NCBI RefSeq assembly: GCF_004293625.1
Contig: NZ_CP033040.1
Location: 868,001-932,000, forward strand
Reading direction: 5' to 3'
Length of the DNA: 64,000 nt
Source of the DNA: Thiomicrorhabdus indica
GTDB lineage: Bacteria; Pseudomonadota; Gammaproteobacteria; Thiomicrospirales; Thiomicrospiraceae
Under the pieces are notes generated by a model. That model searched no databases. It saw nothing but the letters and a program-made list of their open reading frames with translations, and was not told the DNA's origin. Below are positions 45,463 through 54,335 of the stretch, piece after piece. Position 1 is the stretch's first letter. Each line of letters starts with the position of its first letter. A program made the position numbers and the translations under genes.

Positions 45463-47619
45463 ATGCGTAAATCTTACTTTTTTGTAATCGTGTTGGTTGC
45501 ACTGACAATCTTTGCTGGGTATGGAAAACAATGGTTTTTTCTAGATTCTGATCCAGTTTCCTCTGAATTTCAGCTCGATAACCAGCAGAAAATTACGCTT
45601 CGATTTGGTCACAATACCCCCGAAGATAGCGCGCTTCATCAAGCCGCTCTACGCTTTGCAGCCATTGTCCAAGAGAAAACAAATAACCAAGTTCAGGTTG
45701 ATGTTTTTCCGTCTCAGATATTAGGTAATGACCATAAAATGGTTGAAATGGCTCGAGAGGGAAAGCTTGATATTCTCCTGACACCGACTGCAAAAATGAG
45801 TGTACCTCTTCCGGCTATGCAATATGCCGATCTGCCATTTTTCTTTCCCTCTCGTGAAGATACCTACGCTTTGTTAGATGGTGAACCCGGAAGACTGTTA
45901 CTTGATAAGCTAGATAAAATCGATTTAGTCGGTGTGACGTTTTGGGAAAACGGATTTAAGCACTTTACTGGAAATACCCCATTTCTTGAGCCATCCGACT
46001 TTGCGGGTAAGAAAATACGAGTCATGAAAAGTGACATTATTATGGATCAGTTTCGTTCCCTTGAAGCGGAGCCTGTGCCAATTGATTTTCACGCTACTCG
46101 TCAAGCGCTCTTAGATAAAGCTGTCGACGGTCAGGAAAATCCACTGGTTGCAATTGTTAGTATGGGGTTTCATGAAGTTCAGTCTGATTTTGTTCTTAGT
46201 GAGCATGCATATTTAGGTTATGTCTTTTCCATCAGTAAAAAAGTATTCAATCAGTTACCACAAGACGTGCAAATTGTTTTGATTGAGACGGCTAAAGAGG
46301 TGACACCATGGGAACGAGAAGAAACTCAAAGAAGGGAACAAGGTTTACTAGCCAAAATTCGTGAGGCCGGTGTAAGAATTCATACTTTAACGGCAGATCA
46401 GCGACAGGCATTTGTTGATAAAGTCTCTTGGATTGCTAAGGCTGCTGAAGGGGTTATAGGCGTTGACATCATGTCTAAGACTGATGAGTATTTGCAGGAT
46501 AAATATGGACCGACTCCCGAGTCTAAACAGCAAGTGGTAATTGGATTGAATGCTGATTTGTCTATGGATGGCAAAGGTCTTGTTGGTTTGGCATTTAAAA
46601 GAGGAATTGAGTTAGCTTTGGATGAAATTAACAGCCAAGGTGGCGCTCTCGGAAAGCCAATGAAGTTAATCGCTCGAGATCACCGAATTACTTCGAGTAT
46701 GGGGATTAATAATTTACAGTATTTTTCTGCTCGTGAAGATGTGCTTGCGGTGATTGGTGGGAAACAAAGCGCGGTGATTGTCGAGGAACTTCCCTATATT
46801 CAAGAAAGTAAGATGCCGTACTTAATCCCTTGGGCAACCCTGCCTGAACTGACAGAAAATGGTTATCAAGACAGTTATGTTTTCCGTTTATCTGTGAATG
46901 ACCGTTATGTTTCACCTTTTTTTGCGAAATATGTAACCAAGCGCTTCAAGCAAACGGCAATAATTGTGGAGAACACTGTATGGGGGCGTAGCAATTTAGA
47001 GAGTATTGCCAAACATATGACAGATAATGGCGTAGCGCCAGAAGTACTCATTACGCTGAATCGAGGGCAAAAGGATTTGACTAGGGAGTTTAATCAGGTT
47101 TTGGAAGCTAAGTGCGACTCGATTATGTTAGTGGTTGACAGTAATGATGGTGCCAATTTTATTGAGAGACTGGCACAACTTGATTCTTCACCGGTTGTGA
47201 TTTCTCATTGGGGGGTTATGGGAGGAAATTTTTATGAAAAGGTTGGGCATTTGCTGCCAAATTTAGACTTTCGGTTTTTTCAAACGGATTTAGCCATCAC
47301 TAAACGTTCTAGGTTTAATGATTTAATGGCACGTTATCGTCAGAGCTATCATCTTGAGAAAGATGAAACTATTCTTTCATCAATTGCGGTTGCCCGTGCG
47401 TATGATTTAACCCACTTGATTGCGTTAGCAGTTGAACAGGCGGGAAGTTATGATAGGTCTGCAGTGAAGCATGCATTGGAAAACTTACCGGCTTATGAGG
47501 GCGCGCTAAAAAATTATTCCAAACCATTCAGTAAAGGCAATCATGACGCTCTAAAAGATGAAGGTTTTTTTATGGCGCGTTTTAATCATACTGGGACGAT
47601 TGTTCCTGTGAGCAAGTAG
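45463..47619 (+). CDS. Fusion of two periplasmic binding proteins (DctP-like + LivJ-like), membrane-anchored
   Basis: About 718 residues. A hydrophobic stretch (residues about 5-22 from ATG 45463) is a signal or anchor. Residues about 40-340 look like a TRAP-type DctP protein: LRFGHNTPEDSALHQAALRFAA, VDVFPSQILGNDHKMVEMAREG, DLPFFF, FKHFTGN and GQENPL. Residues about 360-718 look like a type I receptor of the branched-chain amino-acid family: IGLNADLSMDGKGLVGLAFKRGIELALDEINSQGG and AVIGGKQSAVIVEELPYI. No transporter genes are near. A GGDEF-EAL gene follows after 9 nt, so a sensory role is likely. The open frame starts at 45430; I chose the ATG. Confidence 0.82.
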   Translation: MRKSYFFVIVLVALTIFAGYGKQWFFLDSDPVSSEFQLDNQQKITLRFGHNTPEDSALHQAALRFAAIVQEKTNNQVQVDVFPSQILGNDHKMVEMAREGKLDILLTPTAKMSVPLPAMQYADLPFFFPSREDTYALLDGEPGRLLLDKLDKIDLVGVTFWENGFKHFTGNTPFLEPSDFAGKKIRVMKSDIIMDQFRSLEAEPVPIDFHATRQALLDKAVDGQENPLVAIVSMGFHEVQSDFVLSEHAYLGYVFSISKKVFNQLPQDVQIVLIETAKEVTPWEREETQRREQGLLAKIREAGVRIHTLTADQRQAFVDKVSWIAKAAEGVIGVDIMSKTDEYLQDKYGPTPESKQQVVIGLNADLSMDGKGLVGLAFKRGIELALDEINSQGGALGKPMKLIARDHRITSSMGINNLQYFSAREDVLAVIGGKQSAVIVEELPYIQESKMPYLIPWATLPELTENGYQDSYVFRLSVNDRYVSPFFAKYVTKRFKQTAIIVENTVWGRSNLESIAKHMTDNGVAPEVLITLNRGQKDLTREFNQVLEAKCDSIMLVVDSNDGANFIERLAQLDSSPVVISHWGVMGGNFYEKVGHLLPNLDFRFFQTDLAITKRSRFNDLMARYRQSYHLEKDETILSSIAVARAYDLTHLIALAVEQAGSYDRSAVKHALENLPAYEGALKNYSKPFSKGNHDALKDEGFFMARFNHTGTIVPVSK

Positions 47620-47628
47620 GTTCCCCTA

Positions 47629-49935
47629 ATGAGTCATATCTTTAAACATGCCAGCCTTCGTCGAAAGGTGAGTTTCCAAATTATCGCTCTTTTGACTTCG
47701 TTCCTGATTGTTTACTTATTAGTAATGCTGTCACTGGTAAGAGAGCAGGTTCACAGTTCAATGCAGTCGCTTTTAGAACAGAGAGCGGTTGTCCTTCAAG
47801 AAAAAATAGAACAGCAATTTGAGTATTTGTTAGAGAACACGACATTATTGGCAAGTCATCAGCTAATGATTAATGCGTTGACGGATACTGCAGGGCGTAA
47901 AAAATATTTGCCGCCTTTAGTGAGTAACTTTCAACAAGGAAAAGATGTGCTTTCCTTGAATGTTGTGGATTATGCAGGACATGCGATTTATCAAACTCAA
48001 ACCTCGCTTCCCGAATATAACGACTCTTCAGGTTTGCGTCATGCTCTGGCTTACCGTAAAACAGTGTTTCAGTTATATAAAGACCAGAACAACATTCAGA
48101 TTATTAGCCCGATTGAATACTATTCAACAACTCAGGGAGCTTTGTTGGTAGTTTTTGACTTGAAGGCGATTGTTGATCATCAGCTTGCCGATAATGAAGA
48201 AGGTTACATTCGAATCAGAAGTCATGATCAAGTCATTTATCAGACAGGATTTGAGGAGAAGTTGAAGTATGTCTCCCATATTCATAACCGCCTTGATGCC
48301 AATTCGCTTTTTAAACAACTAAATATACAGCTTGAAATTGGAGAGCCTGAATCGCTGTTTAATGCTCAGGTTTGGGCGTCAATTTATCCGTTAATCGCTT
48401 TAGGTATTTTACTGATTATTATCAGTACTTTTTTCGCTTCACATTTAGGAACTCGAATTGTCAGCCCGATTTTAGAGTTGAATCGTAGGGTTAAATCTTC
48501 CAGTAAAAATAGAGAGGTTTTTTGTAGTCCAATTGGTACAGAAGACGAATTAGAAGACCTTGCCAAAGCATTTGATGAAAGGACATTGGAGCTTCAGCAT
48601 CAGGCTGAACATGACTCTTTGACAAGCCTGCCTAATCGTGTGTTGTTTTTGGATCGTTTGCAGCAAGCGATTAAACTTACGCAAGGTTCCAATCAAAAGT
48701 TAGCGATATTATTCATTGACCTCGACCGATTCAAAGAGGTGAATGATTCCTTTGGTCATGATATGGGAGATGAGTTACTTCAGGTTGTCAGTGACAGTAT
48801 TCAAGAGGTTCTCAGAGCAAGTGATTCAATCGCTCGATTAGGCGGCGACGAATTTGCTGTTTTAATCAATCAAGTGAATGATCAAAATGTCATCGTATCG
48901 GTCTTGGAAAAAATACTGACCCTTTTTAAAGAACCATTCACGTTAAATTATCGTCAAATTTTCACCACCTGTAGTATTGGGGTGGCAGTCTGTCCTGAAA
49001 ATGGTGTGACGGCAGAAAATTTGTTGCGCAATGCCGATGCGGCTATGTATAAAGCAAAAGAAGAGGGTCGCAACAATTATCAATTTTATACACAAGATAT
49101 GACAAAGTTGGCTTATGACCGATTGATGATGGAAAATGATTTGCGTGTTGCTATTCGTAATAACGCATTTGAGCTTTTTTATCATGTGCAAACGGATATG
49201 AGAACTCAACAATTGATCGGTGTTGAATGCTTAATTCGTTGGTTTCATTCAGAGAAAGGCTTTATTCCACCGGATAAATTTATTGGATTAGCAGAAGAGA
49301 CAGGATTGATTGTACCTATTGACCGTTGGGTTTTGACTGAAGCGATGGCGCAATACCAGCGTTGGCAAAAACAAGGGTTAGATATTGGGGTCATGTCCGT
49401 TAATTTATCTGCCGTGCAATTAGCGCAAAGGGATTTTATTAGTTTTGTTGAACACAACCTCTATTACTATGAAATCAACCCAACAAAATTCATGTTCGAA
49501 GTGACTGAAACTGCGATCATGCGCTCACCAGAGCAGAGTGTGGAAGTTTTAAATAAGCTGAAAGGGTTAGGCGTTGGACTTGCATTGGATGATTTTGGTA
49601 CAGGATTGTCTTCGTTGTCGTATTTGAAAAAACTTCCTATCGATAAAATCAAGATCGATCGCGCTTTTATTAAAGACATTCCTGAAGATGAAGAAGATAT
49701 GAGTTTAACGAAAACCATTATTGCCATGGCTGAAAATTTGAACTTGCAGTTGATTGCGGAAGGGGTTGAAACCGAGCCTCAAATTGAATTTTTGATTAAG
49801 AGTGGTTGTCATCATGCTCAGGGATATTTTTATCATAAGCCTTGTAATTCAAAGGATATGAGTGAGATTCTAAAAGGTAAAGAATCAAAAGTCATACCAA
49901 TTAAAATGAGCCCATTAACGGATTCAATTCATTGA
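47629..49935 (+). CDS. Sensory GGDEF-EAL protein (cyclic-di-GMP synthesis/degradation)
   Basis: 768 residues. Membrane segments near 18-38 and 245-268 bracket a periplasmic domain of about 200 residues. A HAMP-like linker and GGDEF domain follow (RLGGDEFAVL near residue 405) and then an EAL domain. The A-site GGDEF is intact and LFIDLDRFKEVND is present. The EAL starts LFYHVQTDM...GVECLIRW, so the usual Q-P is H-V and EAL reads ECL, but SVNLS, FEVTETAIM, DDFGTGLSSLSYL, KIDRAFI and AEGVET remain. Probably co-transcribed with the binding-protein fusion, which may feed it a ligand signal. Whether it makes or breaks cyclic-di-GMP is not decidable here. Confidence 0.9.
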   Translation: MSHIFKHASLRRKVSFQIIALLTSFLIVYLLVMLSLVREQVHSSMQSLLEQRAVVLQEKIEQQFEYLLENTTLLASHQLMINALTDTAGRKKYLPPLVSNFQQGKDVLSLNVVDYAGHAIYQTQTSLPEYNDSSGLRHALAYRKTVFQLYKDQNNIQIISPIEYYSTTQGALLVVFDLKAIVDHQLADNEEGYIRIRSHDQVIYQTGFEEKLKYVSHIHNRLDANSLFKQLNIQLEIGEPESLFNAQVWASIYPLIALGILLIIISTFFASHLGTRIVSPILELNRRVKSSSKNREVFCSPIGTEDELEDLAKAFDERTLELQHQAEHDSLTSLPNRVLFLDRLQQAIKLTQGSNQKLAILFIDLDRFKEVNDSFGHDMGDELLQVVSDSIQEVLRASDSIARLGGDEFAVLINQVNDQNVIVSVLEKILTLFKEPFTLNYRQIFTTCSIGVAVCPENGVTAENLLRNADAAMYKAKEEGRNNYQFYTQDMTKLAYDRLMMENDLRVAIRNNAFELFYHVQTDMRTQQLIGVECLIRWFHSEKGFIPPDKFIGLAEETGLIVPIDRWVLTEAMAQYQRWQKQGLDIGVMSVNLSAVQLAQRDFISFVEHNLYYYEINPTKFMFEVTETAIMRSPEQSVEVLNKLKGLGVGLALDDFGTGLSSLSYLKKLPIDKIKIDRAFIKDIPEDEEDMSLTKTIIAMAENLNLQLIAEGVETEPQIEFLIKSGCHHAQGYFYHKPCNSKDMSEILKGKESKVIPIKMSPLTDSIH

Positions 49936-50026
49936 TTTTGGATATGGCTTTTTAAGAAGTGAAATTCAGCCTACAGAGGCTATAAAAGACATTTTAAAAT
50001 GACAAAAACATTGAGCAGACAGAAGA

Positions 50027-50536
50027 ATGAACGAAAATGAAATTAAATTGTCTATGATTGCGGCAATGACAAAAAACCGTGTGATTGGCAAAGACAATGA
50101 TATGCCGTGGCACTTGCCGGACGATTTGCAGTTTTTTAAAAAGAACACGTTGGGTAAACCGGTGGTTATGGGACGTAAAACGTTTGAATCGATTGGTTGC
50201 CGCCCTTTACCTGGTCGACCAAACCTGGTGATTAGCCGCCAGACTGATTTGGATTATTCAGTGCCGGTGTATGACTCGGTGGAAAAGGCGTTAAAAGCGC
50301 TTAAAGACGATAACCCGCAAGAAGTGGTCATTATGGGCGGCGGGCAACTTTACAGCCAAATGGTCGATCGAGTTGAACGTCTGTATTTAACGTTGATCGA
50401 TGCTGAAATTGATGGTGATACGCATTTTCCCGATTGGACGCAAGCGGGGGACTGGTTTGAGTTATCTCGCGAACACCATCCTGCTGACGAACGCCACGCC
50501 TATGCATTCGATTTTGTGGTGTTGGAAAAGGCTTGA
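50027..50536 (+). CDS. folA: Dihydrofolate reductase
   Basis: Reduces dihydrofolate produced by ThyA. 169 residues: IAAMTKNRVIGKDNDMPWHLPDDLQFFK with the catalytic-type Asp, then GKPVVMGRKTFESIG, RPLPGRPNLVISR and IMGGGQLY. Starts at ATG 50027. It converges with znuB; one palindrome lies between them. thyA is 4.7 kb upstream on the same strand. Confidence 0.96.
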   Translation: MNENEIKLSMIAAMTKNRVIGKDNDMPWHLPDDLQFFKKNTLGKPVVMGRKTFESIGCRPLPGRPNLVISRQTDLDYSVPVYDSVEKALKALKDDNPQEVVIMGGGQLYSQMVDRVERLYLTLIDAEIDGDTHFPDWTQAGDWFELSREHHPADERHAYAFDFVVLEKA

Positions 50537-50551
50537 TTTGTCACCAAATTA

Positions 50552-50561
50552 ACCGGCCGGT
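50552..50561. repeat. ACCGGCCGGT palindrome between folA and znuB
   Basis: Exact solitary copy in a 75-bp convergent gap, followed by AAAGA. No partner copy is nearby, so it does not form the long hairpin. Confidence 0.95.
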
Positions 50562-50611
50562 AAAGATGAGCCTCGCCAGTAGAGCGACATTTTCTGTGAC
50601 AAGCTTTTGTC

Positions 50612-51415
50612 TTAACCCTGCTGTTTTTTCAGCAGTAGTGCTAAGAAAAAGCCCGTAGCGGCAATCACAATGGCAGGGCCAGTTGGAATATCGTATTGAT
50701 AAGAAATCCATAGCCCTGAAATGACAGAACTCACTCCTAAAACCAAGCACCAGCCAAGCATTTGCTCTGGGGTTTTTGACAATCTTCTTGCGGCCGCAGC
50801 AGGAATAATCAACAGCGATGTCACCAATAAAACGCCCACCATTTTCATCGACAACGCAATCATAAAGGCCAAAAGTAGTACAAATTGTAATTGTACTTTT
50901 TTGACATTCGTCCCTTCTACTTGCGCTAATTCTGGGTTAAGTGTTAGGTTTAGCATTGCTTGCCAGTTTTTTAAAAAAAACAAAACTATGAGCAAACCGG
51001 TCAAAGCGATTAGCCAAAGGTCTGTTTCATTAATGCTTAAAATATCGCCAAACAGATAACCCGTGATGTCGATTTGTACCGAGTTTTGTAGGCTAATCAT
51101 GGCAAGGCCAATCGCTAAAGAACTGTGCGCGAGTATGCCAAGCAAAGTGTCTGAAGAGAGTTGACGAGTATGGCTTAGCGCATAAATTCCCCAGGCAATG
51201 AGTAAAGAAATTACAACCACGGTTATGGTTAGATGTGTTTGTAATAGTAAAGCGATACTGACACCGAGTAACGCCGAATGTGCAAGAGTTGCGCCAAAAT
51301 AGGATTGGCGTTGCCAGACCATAAATACCCCCAATGGCGAGGCAATTAAGGCCAGACCAATGCCGCCTAAAATGGCAAACAGCATTAAATCGAAAATTTC
51401 AAAGATTGCTGACAT
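50612..51415 (-). CDS. znuB: Zinc ABC transporter permease
   Basis: Membrane subunit of the ZnuABC importer. 267 residues with about eight hydrophobic segments. GGIGLALIASPLGVFMVWQRQSYFGATLAHSALLGVS at the start and LLVTSLLIIPAAAARRLSKTPEQM near residue 190 are typical of the family. The ATG overlaps the znuC stop by one base. Metal specificity is inferred from neighbouring znuA. Confidence 0.93.
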   Translation of the reverse strand: MSAIFEIFDLMLFAILGGIGLALIASPLGVFMVWQRQSYFGATLAHSALLGVSIALLLQTHLTITVVVISLLIAWGIYALSHTRQLSSDTLLGILAHSSLAIGLAMISLQNSVQIDITGYLFGDILSINETDLWLIALTGLLIVLFFLKNWQAMLNLTLNPELAQVEGTNVKKVQLQFVLLLAFMIALSMKMVGVLLVTSLLIIPAAAARRLSKTPEQMLGWCLVLGVSSVISGLWISYQYDIPTGPAIVIAATGFFLALLLKKQQG

Positions 51416-52347
51416 TACAGGTCCTTTTTCGCAGACGGTTTTGCAATGAACTGGAAGCCAGAAAGCTTACCGGCCGGTAGTTTAAGCAATTTTTTTGGTG
51501 CCAATTTATTGAATGAGTGAGGCATTTGAATATGCCCATTTGAATGGTCGCAAGAGTCTGAGTGATGATGTTCATAAATTGCGATTGCGCCACTAAAGTC
51601 ACCAAACAGGTGTTTAAATTCTGGAGCTTGACTCACATTGTAAGGGTGTCCTGAGCAACAGATATGTTGATTGAGACAAATCACCTGGTCAGTATGATTC
51701 ATCACCAAATGCAAATCATGACTGACCATTAAAATTGAAATGTTGTACTGATTTCTCAGTTCTTGAATGTATTGGTAGAGTTCAGCTTGACCTTGCAAAT
51801 CCACTCCTTGAACAGGTTCGTCCAAAACCAGTAAGTCTGGCTGACGTAAAAGCGCTCGTGCAAGTAAAATGCGTTGCATTTCACCTCCCGATACTTTCTG
51901 AACTGGCTTGTTGAGAAGTTTACTGATATTGAGTTGTTCAATAATTTGTGCCCAACAAAGGTCTTCTATGGGGCGTTTGAGTTTTTTTGTGGGGGATGCT
52001 TTGTTAAAAAAATTCGAAAAGAGATTTTTTTTGATTTGTGCTTCACCTAGTTGCAAGAAACGTTCTACTGTCAAAGGGAGTGTGGGGTCGACTTGAATTT
52101 TTTGTGGCATAAATCCAATTTTTAAATCCTTTTGACGCTGGAGTTTGCCTTCAGATGGCTGAGTGAGTCCAAGTAAAATCGACAGCAGAGTTGATTTGCC
52201 GGCACCGTTTGGGCCAATCAACGTAATAATTTCTCTAGGGTGGATGGTGAGGCTAATGTTGTTAAGCACCCAAGGGGAATTTTTTCCATAACGGTGACGG
52301 ATTTTCTCAGCATGGATGAGAAAATCATTAGTTTGTGCGTGATTCAA
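51415..52347 (-). CDS. znuC: Zinc ABC transporter ATP-binding protein
   Basis: 310 residues. Walker A is GPNGAGKSTL near residue 42, the ABC signature KVSGGEMQR near residue 155 and Walker B LLVLDEPVQGVD. The C-terminus past residue 235 is extended, with a His-rich YEHHHSDSCDHSNGH run that could bind zinc, followed by an LPAGKLSG spelled by the palindrome at 51469. The only fitting start is TTG at 52347. Divergent from znuA. Confidence 0.93.
   Translation of the reverse strand: MNHAQTNDFLIHAEKIRHRYGKNSPWVLNNISLTIHPREIITLIGPNGAGKSTLLSILLGLTQPSEGKLQRQKDLKIGFMPQKIQVDPTLPLTVERFLQLGEAQIKKNLFSNFFNKASPTKKLKRPIEDLCWAQIIEQLNISKLLNKPVQKVSGGEMQRILLARALLRQPDLLVLDEPVQGVDLQGQAELYQYIQELRNQYNISILMVSHDLHLVMNHTDQVICLNQHICCSGHPYNVSQAPEFKHLFGDFSGAIAIYEHHHSDSCDHSNGHIQMPHSFNKLAPKKLLKLPAGKLSGFQFIAKPSAKKDL
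51469..51478. repeat. ACCGGCCGGT palindrome, copy in znuC
   Basis: Exact copy read on the minus strand as PAG (LPAGKLSG), in the C-terminal extension. Confidence 0.95.
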
Positions 52348-52425
52348 TGGGAAAGCTCATTTGCGTGGGTTAAATTCGTTAGAATTATAGCTCTAAATTT
52401 GTTGAAAATTAAAGGTGAAAACCCA

Positions 52426-53418
52426 GTGAAAACCTTATTATCTCCTCTCATGCAAACTTTTAGTGTCTTGCTAGTGTTTATGGTCAGTAGTTTACCGGCC
52501 GGTGCTTCACCTCAAGCAAAGCCTCTTCCATTAAGCGTTGTGGTAACGATTCCGCCCCTAGCAGGGATGATTGCCCCTTTATTGGAGCCTGAAGACCGAA
52601 TCGAAGTATTATTAAAAGAGGGTGAGAGTCCACATGGTTTTGCGCTACGGCCGTCACATTTGAAAACTTTAAAGAATGCTGATGCATTATTGATGGTTGG
52701 CTCGCCTGTGGACGCTTGGGTCCACAAAAGTGTTGAGCGTATGCAAAATAAGACTATAAATATGGCCGAGCTTGCTAATCTACAGAAGTTACCAATTCGC
52801 AAAGGTGGCTTATGGGAGAAAAAACTTCCAAAGAGGGAGGGGCACGAACATGACGGGCACAAGCATTCAGCAATGTCTTATGACGGTCATTTGTGGATGT
52901 CCATTCATAACGCAAAACAAATGATTGGTGCTTTTTCAGAAAAGTTAATGGAATTGCGACCTGATCAAGCACAAAGTATCCAGCACAACACTCAAAATTG
53001 GTTAGCGAAAATTGCGCAGACTGAAAACCTTGTTAATCAGCAGTTAAAACCAAATCGTCATACGCCTTTTATGGTCTTGCATGATGCTTTCCAGTATTTT
53101 GAGCAGCACTTTGAGTTGAATGGAGTAGGATCGATTCGTTTAAATCCTGAGTTACAACCCAGCGTAAAAAGACTATTAACGTTGCGTAAAAAACTTAAGT
53201 CTGAAAATGTGCAGTGTATTTTTAAGGAGCCTCAATTTCCTGATAAACAAATTTTAAAGTTAGCAGAAAATACATCTGTAACGGTTGGTGAACTTGACCC
53301 TATGGGCTATGTTTACGCGCAAAAAAGTCAAGCAGGATTTGTCAATTTCGATGTTTTTATTTCGTCGTTAGGGGAAAGTTTTCTTCAATGTTTTCAGGAA
53401 AAAGCAAGTGGCCGTTGA
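52426..53418 (+). CDS. znuA: Zinc ABC transporter substrate-binding protein
   Basis: Periplasmic cluster A-I binding protein for zinc. I chose the GTG at 52426, preceded by AAAGGTG, giving MKTLLSPLMQTFSVLLVFMV, a normal signal peptide; the longer frame overlaps znuC. Metal-binding His positions appear in SPHGFALRPSHL, a His-rich loop (EGHEHDGHKH) with GHLWMSIHNAK, and HDAFQYFEQHF. About 330 residues. The signal-peptide end contains LPAGAS, spelled by the palindrome at 52494. Confidence 0.92.
   Translation: MKTLLSPLMQTFSVLLVFMVSSLPAGASPQAKPLPLSVVVTIPPLAGMIAPLLEPEDRIEVLLKEGESPHGFALRPSHLKTLKNADALLMVGSPVDAWVHKSVERMQNKTINMAELANLQKLPIRKGGLWEKKLPKREGHEHDGHKHSAMSYDGHLWMSIHNAKQMIGAFSEKLMELRPDQAQSIQHNTQNWLAKIAQTENLVNQQLKPNRHTPFMVLHDAFQYFEQHFELNGVGSIRLNPELQPSVKRLLTLRKKLKSENVQCIFKEPQFPDKQILKLAENTSVTVGELDPMGYVYAQKSQAGFVNFDVFISSLGESFLQCFQEKASGR
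52494..52503. repeat. ACCGGCCGGT palindrome, copy in znuA
   Basis: Exact copy read as PAG (LPAGAS) at the predicted signal-peptide cleavage zone. Confidence 0.95.
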
Positions 53419-54175
53419 TTTCTCAGTCATTCAGGTTGAATTAAACGGATTGCCAGGAGCTGGGACTTCACGATTAATTAACGGGTTGATTTCAGACGGT
53501 GCTGAAAAATTAAAGTTTCAAAAAAGTGATGAGCAGCATAAACAGCTCCAAGATAAAGCCGGTTTAAGGTTTTGGGTGTTGGATGTTCGGCAGGATTTAA
53601 ATGTTTTGCAATCACAATTTTCTTGGTTACTTGAGCTTTTAAGAGACGGTTTGCAATCATCCGATGCTGTGATTTTAAATTTTGTAGAAGCAGCAGATTT
53701 GACACAACAATCTCAATGGCAGGCGTTTGTGCGTGAAAACTTTTCAAAATTACCCGTTTTTCGAAGTTTTTATCATTCTATGCCTGAGGGTCTGATAGAG
53801 TTTGCGCAAAATTTGAATTTAGCAACCAAAACGACCGGCCGTTTAAATGTAAATGCTTCAACAATCCCGTCAAATTGGCAAAGTTTTGAATTTGAAATGC
53901 CGAGAGTTTCTTTGGAGGCATTAATGATGGCATTGGCCAATTCTCAACAAAGTATGAAGATGAAAATCGCCCGAATTCAAGCAACTTTGCAAACGATAGA
54001 ATATGAAAACCGTGTTGCGCTGGAAGTAAGTGGCCCTCTGTGGAAGACCTTTGCAGCAGAGGATGCGCTACATAGTATGAATAATACGTTAGGATTGCCA
54101 AATTCTATGTGTATTCAAGGCATTGACTTAGATAAAGACTGGCTTGTGGAATTAATTCATGCTTCAAGATGTTAA
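53408..54175 (+). CDS. Possible degenerate COG0523/CobW-like protein
   Basis: 255 residues. The start NGLPGAGTSRLINGLI resembles the Walker A loop of COG0523 GTPases (G..GAGKT), but the catalytic Lys is replaced by Thr. VLDVRQDLN and SSDAVILNFVEAADL could be remnants of later motifs. The C-terminal FEFEMPRVSLEALMMAL segment could be a CobW-C domain. The GTG start overlaps the end of znuA by 11 nt, so it belongs to the zinc transcript. COG0523 proteins often act in zinc supply. The family call is tentative. Confidence 0.5.
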   Translation: MAVDFSVIQVELNGLPGAGTSRLINGLISDGAEKLKFQKSDEQHKQLQDKAGLRFWVLDVRQDLNVLQSQFSWLLELLRDGLQSSDAVILNFVEAADLTQQSQWQAFVRENFSKLPVFRSFYHSMPEGLIEFAQNLNLATKTTGRLNVNASTIPSNWQSFEFEMPRVSLEALMMALANSQQSMKMKIARIQATLQTIEYENRVALEVSGPLWKTFAAEDALHSMNNTLGLPNSMCIQGIDLDKDWLVELIHASRC

Positions 54176-54335
54176 AGCTAGAAGGGAAGAATACTTCGAA
54201 AAATCAATGTTTTAAAACCTTGGAAACTCTATGGAAGAGTTCGGTCTGAAGACTATAAGCACAGCTTATAACATAGACTTTCAAATAATAACCTACTAAA
54301 ATACTCAGAAATTAAATAATTAGGCAAAAGTTAAT

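Noticed and set aside
52348-52425. Possible Zur operator between znuC and znuA (TTAGAATTATAG)
   Set aside because: The symmetry is poor compared with known Zur boxes, so it was not annotated, although regulation by zinc is likely.
54176-54335. IscR or SufR operator upstream of sufB
   Set aside because: No stretch matched the IscR consensus well enough by eye.
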